Source of the DNA: Pelecanus crispus
Taxonomy: Eukaryota; Chordata; Aves; Pelecaniformes; Pelecanidae
Assembly: GCF_030463565.1 (NCBI RefSeq)
Contig: NC_134662.1
Location: 1,364,001 to 1,428,000, forward strand
Length of the DNA stretch: 64,000 nucleotides
Reading direction: 5' to 3'
Shown here: in pieces, positions 27,419 to 39,300 of the stretch
Position numbering within the stretch: the stretch's first letter is position 1
Layout: each line of letters opens with the position of its first letter
The notes under the pieces: generated by a model
What the model saw: the letters and a program-made list of their open reading frames with translations, nothing else
Database searches by the model: none
What the model was told of the DNA's origin: nothing
Position numbers and translations under genes: made by a program

Positions 27419-30400
27419 CTACAGGGCGTGGAAGCCGGGGACCTCGGGGCTCAGGTTCTCCTCAGGGGTGTTGACCCAAGAGCTCCCTGCCGCCCCCCAG
27501 CTCCCGGGGGGGGAGGCGGAGAGAGGGCTGCTGGGCGGCGAGGGGGCGGCCGCCAGCCGCAGGTTGAGCTTGGCAATGAGCGGCTTCCCCACGCTCACCG
27601 TCCGCCTCTCCTCCACGAAGTCGTCCATGCCGCGGTAGCGGTACTGCAGGCAGACGGTGAACACCAGCTCCTGCTGCGGGGGTACCAGCAGCGTGGGTAC
27701 GAGCAGCGTGGGCACCCATCCTGCGCCACAGCCGCGGCCATGCTGTACTCCTGGCACCAGCCCCCCGTCCGGTGAGGCTCTTACCCGCAGTTTCTGCAAG
27801 CCGCAGAGCCGGCTGTAGAGGCAGCAGGAAGGGCAGCCGAGGCTCCAGGTGGGCGCTAGCGGGCTGCCCACCTCCTCCGGGCTCTCCTTGTTGGTGCACT
27901 TGAGGTCCACATCCAGCTCCTGCCATGGATGGCATCCAGCCAGGGAAACCACCACGGGTCCCATGGGTCCCACCCCCTATTCCCCAGCATTGCCCCAGCA
28001 AGGGCTCCAGCGACCCGTCCCCACCTCGGGTATGTCGGTGAGCTTGGCCTCACACTTGGCGATGTCCTCGGGGGTGGCCACCACACGGGTGTAGATGATC
28101 ATGATGTTGGAGAACTCAGCAGCGAAGCCCAGCTGGACGGTGACACCACAGTCGAAGTGGAGGTGCCGGCTCTCTGGCAGGACTGGGGGGGACAGCGAGC
28201 ATGGGACCGGGACCTGCAGGTGCTCGGGGCTGGAGCTGCACCCGCAGGTGAGGTGACTGCTGGGGTGACCCCAGAGCAGGGACACCGGCATGGTGCTCCT
28301 GCCACTGGGCTGGGGGCTCTGTGCCTGCGGTTTCTCTCCTTCAGGGTGGGAGAAACCCAGCAGGTGCTGCCCACTGCCTCTCCCTGCGCCTCAGCACTGT
28401 ACTCCCGCCGGGTGCCAGCTCTGGACGGGGTGGCCACGACTCTCACCGTGAGCCTTGGCCCACTGCAGGTTCCTGGCGGAGGACTCGTCCTGGCCCGGAG
28501 GGCAGATGGGGTCTGTCAGAGCTCGTCTCTCTGAGAGGTTGCTGCGGAGCTCCAGCGCCTGCCGGCCCCGTGTGATCTCCAGTGTGCCCATGTCTGTGGG
28601 GGGCACAGGGGGTCGGCGGGGGCTGCCGGGGGGGTTGTCCCCAGCTGTCCCCCACCGCTCCCCACTCACCCTCGGCCACCTTGTCCAGCAGCACCGTGAT
28701 CTTCTCGTCCTCGAGCAGCCAGCGCTTGAGGAAGGTGACAAAGACACCATTGGAGAGCTCACCCTGGCTCAGCTCGTAGGCTTCGGCATCCGCGCACCTG
28801 CAGGGACCAGGCAGTGGGCGGCTCCGTCATGGGCTCTGTCGCTCCCCAGGAACTAGCCCCCACCAGGGCGACAGCCCTGCCGAAGCCAGAGCCGGGCGCC
28901 CATGGCTCTACCTGCTCCCATTGACCCATCTGGCCACTGTGCTGGGGAGAGGTGGGAGCCACAGCTGGATCTTGGATGCTTAAAGCATCATCAGCTCAAA
29001 TCCCTGTGCTCTGGAGGAGCCTCCGGGCTTAATCCCCTCAGGTGCTGCCCAAAGCCAAGCAGCGCCATGGGCATCTCCCTGCCCTGTAAGGGACTGGAGG
29101 CTGCCGCTCACCCACCACCGCCAGCACTGACCGGAGGGAGCAACGCTGCTGATACACGGCGGGGGAAGGATGCGGGTGCAAACGGGGCTGAGCCCTGGCC
29201 CTGCTCTGAGCCAGGGAGGGACACTCAGCCCCACCGCCTGTGCTTGGGGGTGGCGGGGAGGGGACTCACGTGGCGTAGCCGAAGACGATGTTGGCCGTCA
29301 CCTGCAGCGCCCCGACCTGCGGGATGACGTCATCGTTGAGGTTCCTGCGAGAGAAGTGTTGCTGGGCAGAGCCAGGACCTGCTGCCCCCCCCAAAACCCA
29401 CCCCAAGACACCCCAGACCCTGGGGGCTGCCCTGTGCCCTTCTGCCCACCCATCGTGGCGTTTGACAGCTCAGCTGGGGCACTGATGCTTTGGGGCACCC
29501 AGACAAAGCCAACGGGTTTGGATGGGACCCCGGGGATGCCCCGTTCTGCTCCCCCAGGGAACCAGCGCCCAGGGACACCCCCATGCTGGGACGTCCTGGC
29601 AGCTTGTCCCCAGGCTGGTGGCCGGGGCTGGGTCACCTCTTGCGGCACATGTCGAGCAGGAAGATGTTGAGGCCGGTGCGGCGCTGCTGCATGCTCCGCA
29701 GCACCCGCTGCACACACAGGCAGTGGGCTGAGGTGTAGGAGCTGGGCGCATCGATGGGCACCATGAAGCTGTTGCCAAAATTTTCATAGCCGTGCCCGGC
29801 GTAGTAGAGCAAACCTGCCGGGAGGGGCAGAGAGTGGGTGACATTCCTTGACCTGCCGGTGCCCACTTCTTGCCCAGCTGCCCCCCGAGACCCCAACCAG
29901 CACAAAACCACCCGGTTTCCCCCTGGCTGGAGCCACCCCAGTGGGTGCCACCGCACCATAGACGCCCTTGTCGAGGAGGAGGAGGAACTCGTTGACAGCC
30001 ATCTGCATCTCAGCCTTGCACAGGTCCAGCAGCGAGACCACCTTGAAGTCGAGCTGGCGGAGGAGGGCGCTGAGGGCGTGCACATCCACCATGGGCGCCT
30101 TCAGCTGCTTGTGGTGCAGGTAGTGCATGTTGCCGATCAGCAGGGCCACTTTGTCCGTGGCTGCCGGGACAGAAGAGGGAGGCACTGGGGATGGAGCAGG
30201 ACACTCCTGCTGTCCCTGCTACCTTCAGCCCACAGAGGTGACACCCGGTTGTGGCTGGTGTCACTGTCCCCAGCTACCGGGGTGCCCCGTGGTGTCCCTG
30301 CCTCACTGCTCTGCTCTCCCCGGCTTGCTGCACCCAAAGCACCCCTGGCCGAGGGGAGTCTCATGGGGTGACACTGGTGACAGTCACAGCCCCACAGGGC

Positions 30401-32950
30401 CACCAACCCCTCTGGTCAGGCTCTTACCGTACAGCTGGACAGGGCTGCTGCGCTCCGGGGAGCCTGGAAAGAGAGAAATGTTGTGCCACGGCCCCATGGT
30501 GCCTGCGGTGTGCAGTGGGCAGAGCAGTGGGGACCCTGCCCGCTCTGTCCCCACCTACCTCCATCCCCCTCCTGCCAGGAGCCTCCGGAGGCGAAGAGCC
30601 GCGGGCCTGCAGCAAAGGGGGGAGTTAGGGAGCCCCGTGTGCGGCTGGAGCCCCCCAAAACCGTGGGGCAGCCATAGGAGGGCTTTATGGGGGAGCAGAG
30701 CAAGGACACCCCCTGTGTGGTGGGGGGCCATGGAGGTTTGTCCGGGGCCCTCACCAATCTCCACGTCCACTTCCCGGCTCCACACCTCATGGAAGAGGTT
30801 GAACACGCGGCAGGAGTAGCTGCCCCGCTCAGCTGTTGTCACCAGCTTCACCTGCCGGCAGGACGGCGTGGGCAGTTGGCGTGCTGTGCCGTGCCGTGCC
30901 GCGCCGCGTCACACCCGGGGTCCCGCCATACCTGGAGCCGAGACGCCTGCGCGCCCTCCACGGGGCGCCGGTTCCTGAACCACTGGTACTGGGGCGGGGG
31001 GTTGCCAATGGCTCTGCACTCCAGCGCCAGCGTGTCCCCCTCGGCCAGGCGGCACGGCCGTGGCTGCAGCAGGATCTGCAGCCCTGCCATGGTCGGGCAG
31101 TAACCGCTGGCTGGGGAGGGGATGGGGCGGAAAATCTGGCACGTGGCCACGGCAGGGCTCCGCCGAGCTGCCTCCAGGCCCCAGGTCCCTGACCTGCAGG
31201 CCCTGGCACCCACGGGTGGCATGAGCCAGCGGGCACAAGGAGGACACAGGGCATTCAGCTCCCCTGTGGGCACCGTCACCCCAGCAAGCCCAGAGGCCCT
31301 CGCGACTGAGCCAGGGCGCGACGCGGCACGCGACGCCCCGCGGGAGCCACCCCACTCCCGATGGGGTGAGCGACGCCCTACGGGAGCCACCCTGGTCCCG
31401 ACAGGACAAGCAGTGCCTCATGGGTGCCAGCCTGGGGATGCAGATCTTGGGGCCCACCTGAGCTGGGGCTGCTGCTCTTCTCCACCTGGACGTGGGCCCA
31501 CCTGGAGAAGGCAAAGGCGGCCCCACAGTTCACCCGGCAGATGTACCACTCGGGCTGGCCCGGCGGGGCAGCCGTGTCAATCACCAGCTCTGGGGCCGTG
31601 GCTCCAGGCACCTACGAGACAGGAGGGGGCCAAGGAGTCGGGGGCTCCCTCCCACCCACCCAGGCGTTCTGGCCATGGATGGGGCCCAGGGGCCCTGCTC
31701 AGTGTGGCACGGGGACCTCACCTCCCGCTTCCCGCAGAACCACTGGTACACGAGCCCCGGCGGGCCGGTCGCCCAGCAGGTCAGGGACACCCGCGTCCCC
31801 TCTGCCACCACCTGTGACTCTGGCTGCACCGTGATGCGGATCATGTCCTGGACTGTGGGAGAGGAGAGACCAGCCTGGGCTGGCTGAGACCCCTGTCCTG
31901 CACCATCCCATCACATCCAGTCCCATCCTGTCCTGTCCCACCATACCTTGTCCCGCCTTGCCCACAACAGCCTGTCCTCTCCCATCCCATCCCACCCCTC
32001 TGTCCTGTCCCAACCGTCTCATTCTACCTTGTCCCATCCAGTGCCATCCCACCCACCGCACCCCATCTCATCCTGTTCCACCCTATCCCACCCCACTCTG
32101 CTCCATCCCAGCCCATCTTGGCTCATCCCACTCCACCCTGTTCCATCCCATCCCTTCTTGTGCCATCACAACCTGTCCAATCCTGTCCCTCCCATCCCAT
32201 CTGGTCCCATCGCAGCCTGTCCCACCACATCCCATTGCCCGCCCTCCCATCCTATCTCACCATACGGCATCCACCCCACCCCACCCCACCCAGGGCCCCG
32301 CTACCCAGAGCAAGACCACTAGCAGGAAAAGCTGCTCCTCATCTTCCCCTGCTTTCCTTCTGCTGAGCCTCTGTCCCCCGGTGCCCCTCTCCAGGCCCCA
32401 TGGGACCCCGCTGTCTGTCCCTACCGGCACTGCTGAGGACCTGGCAGGCCTGCGTGTGCCCCATCCTCTCCAGGCAGCCCAGCAGGTACTTGAGGGTGCA
32501 GTCACGCTCGGCCAGGAGCTGCAGGAGGCACTGCGTGGGGCTGCCACGGGGCTCCAGCACCTTCAGCGAGCACATCTCCAGCTCCTCCGTGCTGCAAGGT
32601 GCGCACGGCGCTCAGCACCGTAGCCCACCTCCCGCCCAGGAGGATGGGGACCCCCGCCGGGGGACTCAGCAGTGCCCCCACCCCAGGCTGCGGCCACGAT
32701 GGCGTGGCCAGGGGACCTGCACACCCCTCACTCAGCCCATGTCAGGACTGTGCCCACGTGTGTTTTGTCACCCAGTGGGGGATAGACCCCCAGAGATGCC
32801 CCCTCACTCCTACCTGCACTTGAAGCGCTTCTCTGCCCCGGCCACCTCAGCCAGCTTGCGCCAGCCCCGGCCGGCATTATCCAGGAGCTCACAGAGCCGG
32901 GCCACCACCTCCTCACCCAGCGAGCCGATGGGCATGCTCCAGTCCCCCAT
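27419..32950 (-). CDS. MALT1L: MALT1-like paracaspase (PCASP2/PCASP3 class)
   Basis: Scaffold and protease of the CARD-BCL10-type NF-kB pathway family. Coding exons in transcript order: 32950-32814, 32591-32425, 31852-31722, 31611-31458, 31110-30932, 30851-30755, 30606-30559, 30463-30428, 30160-29957, 29814-29637, 29344-29270, 28797-28670, 28593-28447, 28173-28025, 27919-27785, 27673-27419; all in phase, 739 aa. Order: death domain (about 1-100, with CSLKVLEPRGSPTQCLL as in MALT1), Ig1 and Ig2, caspase-like domain from ATDKVALLIGNMHY, then the Ig3 region. The catalytic His is in YYAGHGYENFGNSF and the catalytic Cys in LLDMCRKR; both are intact. The C-terminus ends about 50 residues after VGKPLIAKL, lacking the long MALT1 tail with its TRAF6 motif and C-terminal cleavage region. 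MALT1 itself is expected beside RAX and CPLX4, so this copy beside RAX2 is a paralogue; which of PCASP2 or PCASP3 I cannot decide. Confidence 0.92.
31880..32300. repeat. Degenerate CCCAT/CCTGT pentamer repeat in paracaspase intron
   Basis: About 420 bp of TCCCATCC, CTGTCCCA and CATCCTGTCC words with a 5-bp period, between the second death-domain exon and the first Ig exon. All frames on the plus strand are open and give Ser/His/Pro-rich peptides; this is a repeat artefact. Confidence 0.85.
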
Positions 32951-34990
32951 CCTGTCCCAGCCTGGCCGCCGCCTGCTTGGGGACGCAGAGGGGACGAGCC
33001 ATCAGCGGGTGACAGGGTGGCAGGCGCCTGCACCCCGCCGGACACCACCGTGCGCTGCTCCAGCTGGGCACAGGGTGGCTCGGGAGGGAGAGCACCAGCA
33101 CGAGCCCGCCGGCATTGGGTCACCTCCCCGCAGGAGCCTGGGAGAGTTTTGGCCTCCCCGGGGAGGTGCTGGGAGCTGGCCAGGCAGTGCTGCTGGATCC
33201 GGCCGCCGGCAGCCAGCCAGGAATGGCACAAGTTTCCCCTCCAAGCCCAGAGGACAAGAGCCTTGACAGTGGCACAGGGGACCCTGCTCAATCCCCAGCC
33301 TTGGGCGAGGAGCCAGGGCCACGTTAGCCCAGCCCCAGGACAGGGACCTGCATGGGATAGGGTCCAAGGAACTGGAAAGAGGGCATATCCCCTGTCACCT
33401 TCCCTGTCCCTTTGGGGGACACAGAGAACTGGGCCCATCAGAGGGCTGAGCCCGGGGACCCCTCTCCTTCTGGCAGAGACCTCAGTGGGTTGGCAGCAGC
33501 CCCCTCGCCATCACCAGGCCCCTGGGTGGTGGCTCTGGAGCCACCATGAGCCCTGCTGGGCCACCACAAGGAGCCTGGAGAGGGGTTAGGGGAGGAGACA
33601 TGGGGGCCCTGGGGCTGGGACCTGCCTCAGCTCCCCTTGACCCCGGCAAAGACTTCAGCAGCGAGGGGAGCGTGGCATGAATCACCCTGGATGGGGGCAG
33701 CACCCAGGGACGGGCTCCCTCCTCCTCCCCCTGGGTCCCTCCCCACGGACCCACCCCGGATGGGCACTTCTTCCCAGGACCAAGCCGTCCACAGCGGCTG
33801 GGTGACACTCACCCGAGCAGGGAGGGCCCAAGATGGAGGGAAGGGACTCAGGTGCCGCCTCTGCTCACCTGCTGCTGGATTTGGGGGGGTGGATGCGCTG
33901 GGGGGCGGCGAGGGGAGGACAAGCTGCAGGACAAGCACGGCAGGGACGGGCACTCACCGCTAGATACAGCCCGGCCTGAGCCCTGTCAGCTCCGAGGGTG
34001 CGCACTGAGCCCCACGCAGAGGAAATGAGGGTTCAACCCAAAATCTCTCCCAGCCCCCCCCGCGCTGCAGCATGGCACTTCTGCTTTCCTCCACCGCTTC
34101 CTGTGCCGCGGCGCGCGGGCGCTGCAGCTGCCAACCCGTCCGCCCCGCAGCCCCCCCAGAGGAGCTGGGCACGGTCACCCGCCCCAGCCCCTGCCTCCGG
34201 GCACGGGGCACTGGGGATGCTGCTGGGTCGGGCGGTGGCTCCATCGCCCCTTCCTCGCTGCGGGAGGACCTCGCGGGCGACTGCTCTGTCCCCGTAGCCC
34301 AACTCAAGGCCAGGCAGGAGCTGCAGGGCAGCGAGTCTGGGACAGAGACGAACCAAGGGGACAGGGGCACCTCTCAGCCAGGGGAGCCCAACGCATGGGC
34401 AGCACCGAGGCCCAGGGGAAGCTGCTGGGCTCTCTTGGGCTGGAGCCGGCCAAGGACACACAAGGATGGGGCAGTAAAGGGAAGACCCTGCCTCCACCAC
34501 ACAGCCCAGCCAAGCCGGGACCCCGGTGTCCCAGCAGCCGCTGCTCCCCCACCGCTGGAGGGGGAAGCGAGAGTGCAGCGCGGCGCGGGGGTGGTGTTGC
34601 GAGGGGCCGCCGTGACCCCCCTCACCTCGCCCGCTGCCCCCGCAGTGCTGCCAGAGCCTGGCCCCCAACCTCCCGCCCCCGGGGAGCACAGGCTGCTCAG
34701 CCCCAGCACCCCCAGGGGACACAGCGATGCCAGCGGAGTCATTCCCCACCCCAAATCCAGTACACACCCCCTCCGCCGGGCCCTTAAGCCCCAGCTGTTG
34801 CAGTACAGACTGTGACAGAGCAGGACCCATTTGGTGGTGTAGGCTCCCTCTAGAGCAAAAAACTGAGCTTCTGTTTCAGCAAATACACTGAGAACCTGTG
34901 GCCTGTGTTGCCTCAGCCCCTCACCACAGCACCGAGCCTGCGGAGGGCCTGGGTTTGCCACAGCCTCTGTAACAGGTATCAGCCGCACCA
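32951..34990. other. Upstream region of the paracaspase and 3' flank of MRPL54
   Basis: No supported coding exon. It should contain the paracaspase promoter and 5' UTR exon(s). Around 34078-34112 the minus strand carries two purine-rich ETS-type cores (AGGAAGCGG and GGAGGAAAGC), which would suit a haematopoietic promoter, but this is only a suggestion. A 248-codon plus-strand frame at 34072-34815 is GC-driven and rejected. Confidence 0.4.
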
Positions 34991-34994
34991 GAGA

Positions 34995-35000
34995 TTTATT
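34995..35000 (-). terminator. Polyadenylation signal of MRPL54
   Basis: TTTATT on the plus strand, AATAAA on the minus strand, about 100 bp beyond the MRPL54 stop codon. Confidence 0.75.
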
Positions 35001-35101
35001 ACTCGTTTATAGCAAGAAGAAGAGACCAAAAGTGGGAGCCAGTCGCAGCGCCACTCGCGCTGGCACTCAGGGTGGCCCCCGCACACCGAGCTCTGCAGCG
35101 C

Positions 35102-36118
35102 CTACAGCTTCTTGCCCTTCTTCAGCCTGTTGCGCTGCCACGTGTTGTACTTCCGCAGGCGCCTCCAATACTGGATTGAGTCGGGGTCCAGCTCCTCCAG
35201 CTTCTTGGGGGGTCCGAGGTGGATCTTAAAGAGCCTGGGGGCAAATGCAGAGGATGCGAGGCTGCGGCAGGGAGGGCAAAGGCACACGCACGGGATGGAG
35301 CGATGGAAGTGTGTGAGCAGGACGTGTGGATCCCTCACACACCACATCCACAGTGCAGCCTGCTCTCCTCTCCTGGCCCTCAGGGAAGGTCTCTGGGCTG
35401 CAGAGCGGCAGTCTTCCTCCTCCCAAAACAGATCCCTGCCTCTCCTACACTCATCTGTGCTGCTGGGATGGCACCTCTGTAGGGACGGGCACCCCAGGAG
35501 GGACCCCCCTTCTGCACACAGCAAGGGGAGCTGGGCACCACCTACCAGTCGGGGTACTCGGAGTCGGGCTTCAGGGCCACCTCCGGGCCGTCCTTGAAGT
35601 AATTGACCCCCATGGCGTAGGTGGTGAGCATGACGGGGTCCGTGCACACCTCCGGCCCCTTCAGCGCCTCCTTCGGCACGTTCTTGCCCTTGGACTTCAT
35701 CGCTGCGGGGACAAGGGCACGGTGAGGACGGGGGATGTGACGGGGGGCAGGATGCAGGCAGGGGGACGGGGACGCGGCCGCCGCGGGGCGCAGCAGCGCC
35801 GGGGCCGGGCCCGAGGGCGGGGGCTCGGAAGGGAGCTGGGGCGGGGGCCGGGGCTGGCAGGGCGGGGGGCGAGGGACACGGGGCGAGGCGCCGGGCGGGG
35901 GGGACATGGCTGCCCCTGGGGAGGGCCCGGGGGGCGCGGGGACAAGGCCGGGGGCGCCAGATGGGGGCGCCAGATGGGGCCGCGACACGGGGCCGAGGGG
36001 CCCGGGGCACCGGCGGGGCCGGGGCCGCCGGACGAGGCTCACCCGGCTTCTTGGCGTAGCCGCGGGCCGGGCCGGGCAGCGCCGCCCGCGCCGCCCGCAG
36101 CAGCAGCCGGGCCGCCAT
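35102..36118 (-). CDS. MRPL54: MRPL54: mitochondrial ribosomal protein mL54
   Basis: Component of the large subunit of the mitochondrial ribosome. Coding exons 36118-36043, 35702-35546 and 35234-35102, in phase, 121 aa (human 138). The N-terminus [20 protein letters not shown] is Arg/Ala/Leu-rich with no acidic residue, as expected of a mitochondrial targeting peptide; YAKKP follows as in human. Family blocks include [45 protein letters not shown] and [19 protein letters not shown]. The lysine-rich end suits an rRNA-binding protein. It starts 262 bp from the APBA3 start codon, head to head. Confidence 0.96.
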   Translation of the reverse strand: MAARLLLRAARAALPGPARGYAKKPGEPRPAAPAPPVPRAPRPRVAAPSGAPIWRPRPCPRAPRALPRGSHVPPARRLAPCPSPPALPAPAPAPAPFRAPALGPGPGAAAPRGGRVPVPLPASCPPSHPPSSPCPCPRSDEVQGQERAEGGAEGAGGVHGPRHAHHLRHGGQLLQGRPGGGPEARLRVPRLVGGAQLPLLCAEGGSLLGCPSLQRCHPSSTDECRRGRDLFWEEEDCRSAAQRPSLRARRGEQAALWMWCVRDPHVLLTHFHRSIPCVCLCPPCRSLASSAFAPRLFKIHLGPPKKLEELDPDSIQYWRRLRKYNTWQRNRLKKGKKL

Positions 36119-36380
36119 GGCTGCGGCGCGCGGGGCACGGCGGGAAGGGGCGGGGCCGGGCCGCGCATGCGCGGCAGCGCCCGGAAGCGGCGGCGGCGGC
36201 GGGACCGAGACTTCCCCGGGCCGGCGCCGGCAGCGAGCGAGGCCGCACGGCCCGGCTCGGCCCCGGCCGCCAGCGGGGAGAGCCGGCGCCGGCAGCGTTG
36301 GCTCCGGGCCCCCCGCCGCCCCCCGGGCCTCTCTGCCCGCCCAGGGCAGCCCCCCCCGCGCTGCGGGCCGGGGCGGCGCC
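36119..36380. promoter_or_regulatory. Bidirectional MRPL54/APBA3 CpG promoter
   Basis: The two start codons face away from each other across 262 bp of CpG-rich DNA without a TATA box. It holds GGGGCGGGGCC (an Sp/KLF box, near 36147), a perfect NRF1 palindrome CGCGCATGCGCG at 36162-36173, and an ETS/GABP site CCGGAAG at 36181-36187. NRF1 and GABP (NRF-2) are the standard regulators of nuclear genes for mitochondria, which fits MRPL54. Confidence 0.8.
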
Positions 36381-39300
36381 ATGGAGAGCAGCATGGATTT
36401 CCAGGCGGCTGCGCCCTCCGCCCCGGATCTCGGCAGCGACGAGGCCCCGGAGCCGCCGGCCATGGACACGGAGGAGGGGCCTGCCGTGCCGCCTGGCGCC
36501 CCTGAGCCCCGTGTGGGTGACGGGCAGGCGGAGGGGCCCCCCTTCATCACCCTGCACCCTGGCTGCAGCTCCGGGCGGGACCTGCCCGTCCCCGAGGGTC
36601 AGCGGAGGGGTCTGGGGCCCAGCTCGGGGCCTGCCTCAGCCTCGGACCTCAGAGGAGGTGGGGGCGGACAGACTGAGCTTTGCCGGGACTTGGGAAGAGA
36701 GATGGAAGAGGAGGCCGTGACCGCGGGGCTGCGGGGCTCCGCCGGCTGGAAACCCAGTGCCGGGAGCACCCCTCGGGACGCGGGATGCCCCCGAGCCCCT
36801 GGCAGTGGTGACCCGACGGGTATGGAACTGGACGAGGTCCCCGAGGCCAGCACCTGCCCGGGCAGGGCCAAGTGGGCCGAGGATGCAGAGGACGAACCCT
36901 CGGAGATCCAGGGTCTGCTGGCCCAGCTCAAGACCCTCGACCCCAACCTCGGCGACCACTCGTCCACCGCGGAGCGGGGCCCGCTGCCCTCCTCCAGTGC
37001 CGGCACAGCCCCTCTGGCAGGCGAGCAGGCCCGGCGGAGCTACAGGGAGTGCCAGGGCAAGTGCCGGCCCTGCCCGCTGCACGTGGCCATGGGCCGGGGC
37101 CTGGAGACGCGGCCCTGCTGCGCCCAGCACTCGGCCTGCTCCCGGCCCTGCCACGGCCTGCTCTTTGCCGAGGCTGACCGGGAGGACTTGCTGAGCCTCC
37201 TGTGCTACGAGGGGGGGCTGCCCGAGGCCAGTGCTGAGACGCCTTTGGCCCGCTCTGACGTCCTGGCCGGGACCAACCTGGAGGTGCTGCAGGCTCAGGA
37301 GGAACTGGTCACTGTGGAGAAGACTGAAGGGCTGGGGAGGCCAGAGAGCTCGGAGGAAAGACCTTCTGCTGGCTGGTATTATGGAGAGGGGCTCTCCGAG
37401 GTCAACTCCACCTGCGAGGGCAATCGGGATGGTTCCCCGGAGCCAGCCTGGGTGGCCCTGCCTCCCGCTCCAGCCCCAGAGGCAGAGCAACCACCCCAAG
37501 GCAGTGTGACCGTGAGTGCATCACACGTGGGCTGCGGCGGTGCGACAGCAAGCCAGGACAGGCCCCTGGGCTCTGCTCCCCCGTGGGGTTTTGGGTGGGG
37601 GTAGAGGAGAGCCAGGGGTGTCTTTTTCTCGGGTTTTACAGGGCCTCGTGCTGCTGGGGTGCCCAGACAAGACCCTCGGTACTGGCTTTGGCTCCTGCTT
37701 CCCTGAATGCGGGGGATACTTGCATGGCTGTCTGATCCATGCATGCCCCGGGGAAGAGGCTGGTGGGTCCAAACAGCCCCCCAGCCCCAGGACCCTGCGT
37801 CCCCCCCCAGCCTCAGGACGCTGTGCCCTCTCTGTCCTGGTGTTCCAGGGGCAGCCTGGCCGTGGGGCAGGCAGGCTGAATCCCTGGGATCCCAGCCAGA
37901 GCCTCACCTGCTCTCTCATTGCTTTGCAGAGCAGGGAACCCCCGTCTTCCTGCGCAGCCTTCAAAGAGGGTGAGTTGCATCAATGCTCAAGCAGCAAAAG
38001 CACCCAGGAGTCCTGACCCTGCACCTCCTGTTCTGACCCCGAATGGGGGGTGCCCACGGGTCCCAGCTGGGGAGGGAGCACCTGGCTCTGCGCCCATGCA
38101 GGGTGGGAATGTGGCTGCAGACTCCAGGTGGCTCATTTGATCCCAGGTCACCCTTTGCTGAGCTAATGGGGTGCTTCAGGGATCAGGGAGGGGGTTGCTC
38201 AGGCTTGGGAAGGGAGAAGAAGGATGCCAAGGTGTGCCCAAGAGAAGGGGGAAGCTGGGGTCAGAGTTGGTGCCCTGGTTATGCCGGGAGCCTGTCTCCC
38301 AAGCACCGAGCTGCTTTGCCATGTGTAGGAATGCAGCTAACAGGCAGTAGGAGTTGGTACCCCTGGCTTTCAGAGTGGGGAGGACCAGCCCCTGCTTAGT
38401 CCCTCCCGATGCCTCAGTTCCAGGCCCTTGTGACCCAGAGGATCTGCTGGATGGTGTGATTTTTGGGGCAAAGTACCTGGGCTCCACGCAGCTGGTCTCA
38501 GAGAGGAACCCCCCGACCAGCGTCCGCATGGCACAGGCCCAGGAGGCGGTGGACAGGATCAAGGTGCAGGAGGGTAGGGGGGCATGGCTGCAGCCTGCCC
38601 AGCCCCTCGTGGGCATGGGGCAGCGCTCAGGACCTGCCCAGGGGGATCTTCCGGCTGTGGGGCAGGACCCAGAGGAGTCCTGGCAGCAGCAGTGACCTCT
38701 CCTGGGCACTTTGTTCTGCAGGCACCGGAGGGGGAGTCCCAGCCCATGACGGAGGTGGATCTCTTTGTCTCCACACAGAGGATCAAGGTGCTCTCAGCTG
38801 ACACACAGGTGAGCAGGGAACAGGAGCACCCGCCTGGGTTTGGGACTGCTGAAACCTTCCCATTTGCCCTTGGGATCTCTGCTTTGCACCCACGCCAGTG
38901 GGGTCATGCCCAAGGATGGCCTACGGGTGAGAACGCATGTCTGGGAGGAGACATGTCACTCCACAGCCATCCCACGCAGATGTGTCGTGACCCTCAGCTC
39001 TCTGCATGGCTGCACGAGGCTTCTCATGCAAACTGCGCCGCGTGGGAGCTGCTGGGTTCCCAGGCCAAGCTCCAGGGAACCTAGGCTTGAAACTTCTGTA
39101 GCTCTTTGCCTCAGGATTAGCTTCTGCTTTACAGTAAGCTCTCTTGTCCCCTGGCAGCACCCAGAGACACAGATGAGTCCTTGATTGAAGGAGCTGTTTG
39201 TACTTTTTAGCATAGACATGGCTTCTGCCCAGCGTGTGCCAGGCATTTGAGCTGCATCCTGGCACAGTGGCATTTGAACCCAAACCCTTCCTGCTTGTGG

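Noticed and set aside
27419-32950. That this gene is MALT1 itself
   Set aside because: MALT1 is expected beside RAX and CPLX4 rather than RAX2, and the C-terminus is far shorter than in MALT1. The paralogue reading fits better, though only a tree can settle it.
34072-34815. 248-codon plus-strand frame between the paracaspase and MRPL54
   Set aside because: Low-complexity GC-driven frame lacking domains; on the opposite strand a similar frame is also open.
36117-36380. In-frame extension of APBA3 upstream of the chosen start
   Set aside because: It overlaps the MRPL54 first exon and promoter on the other strand; the first good Kozak start is at 36381.
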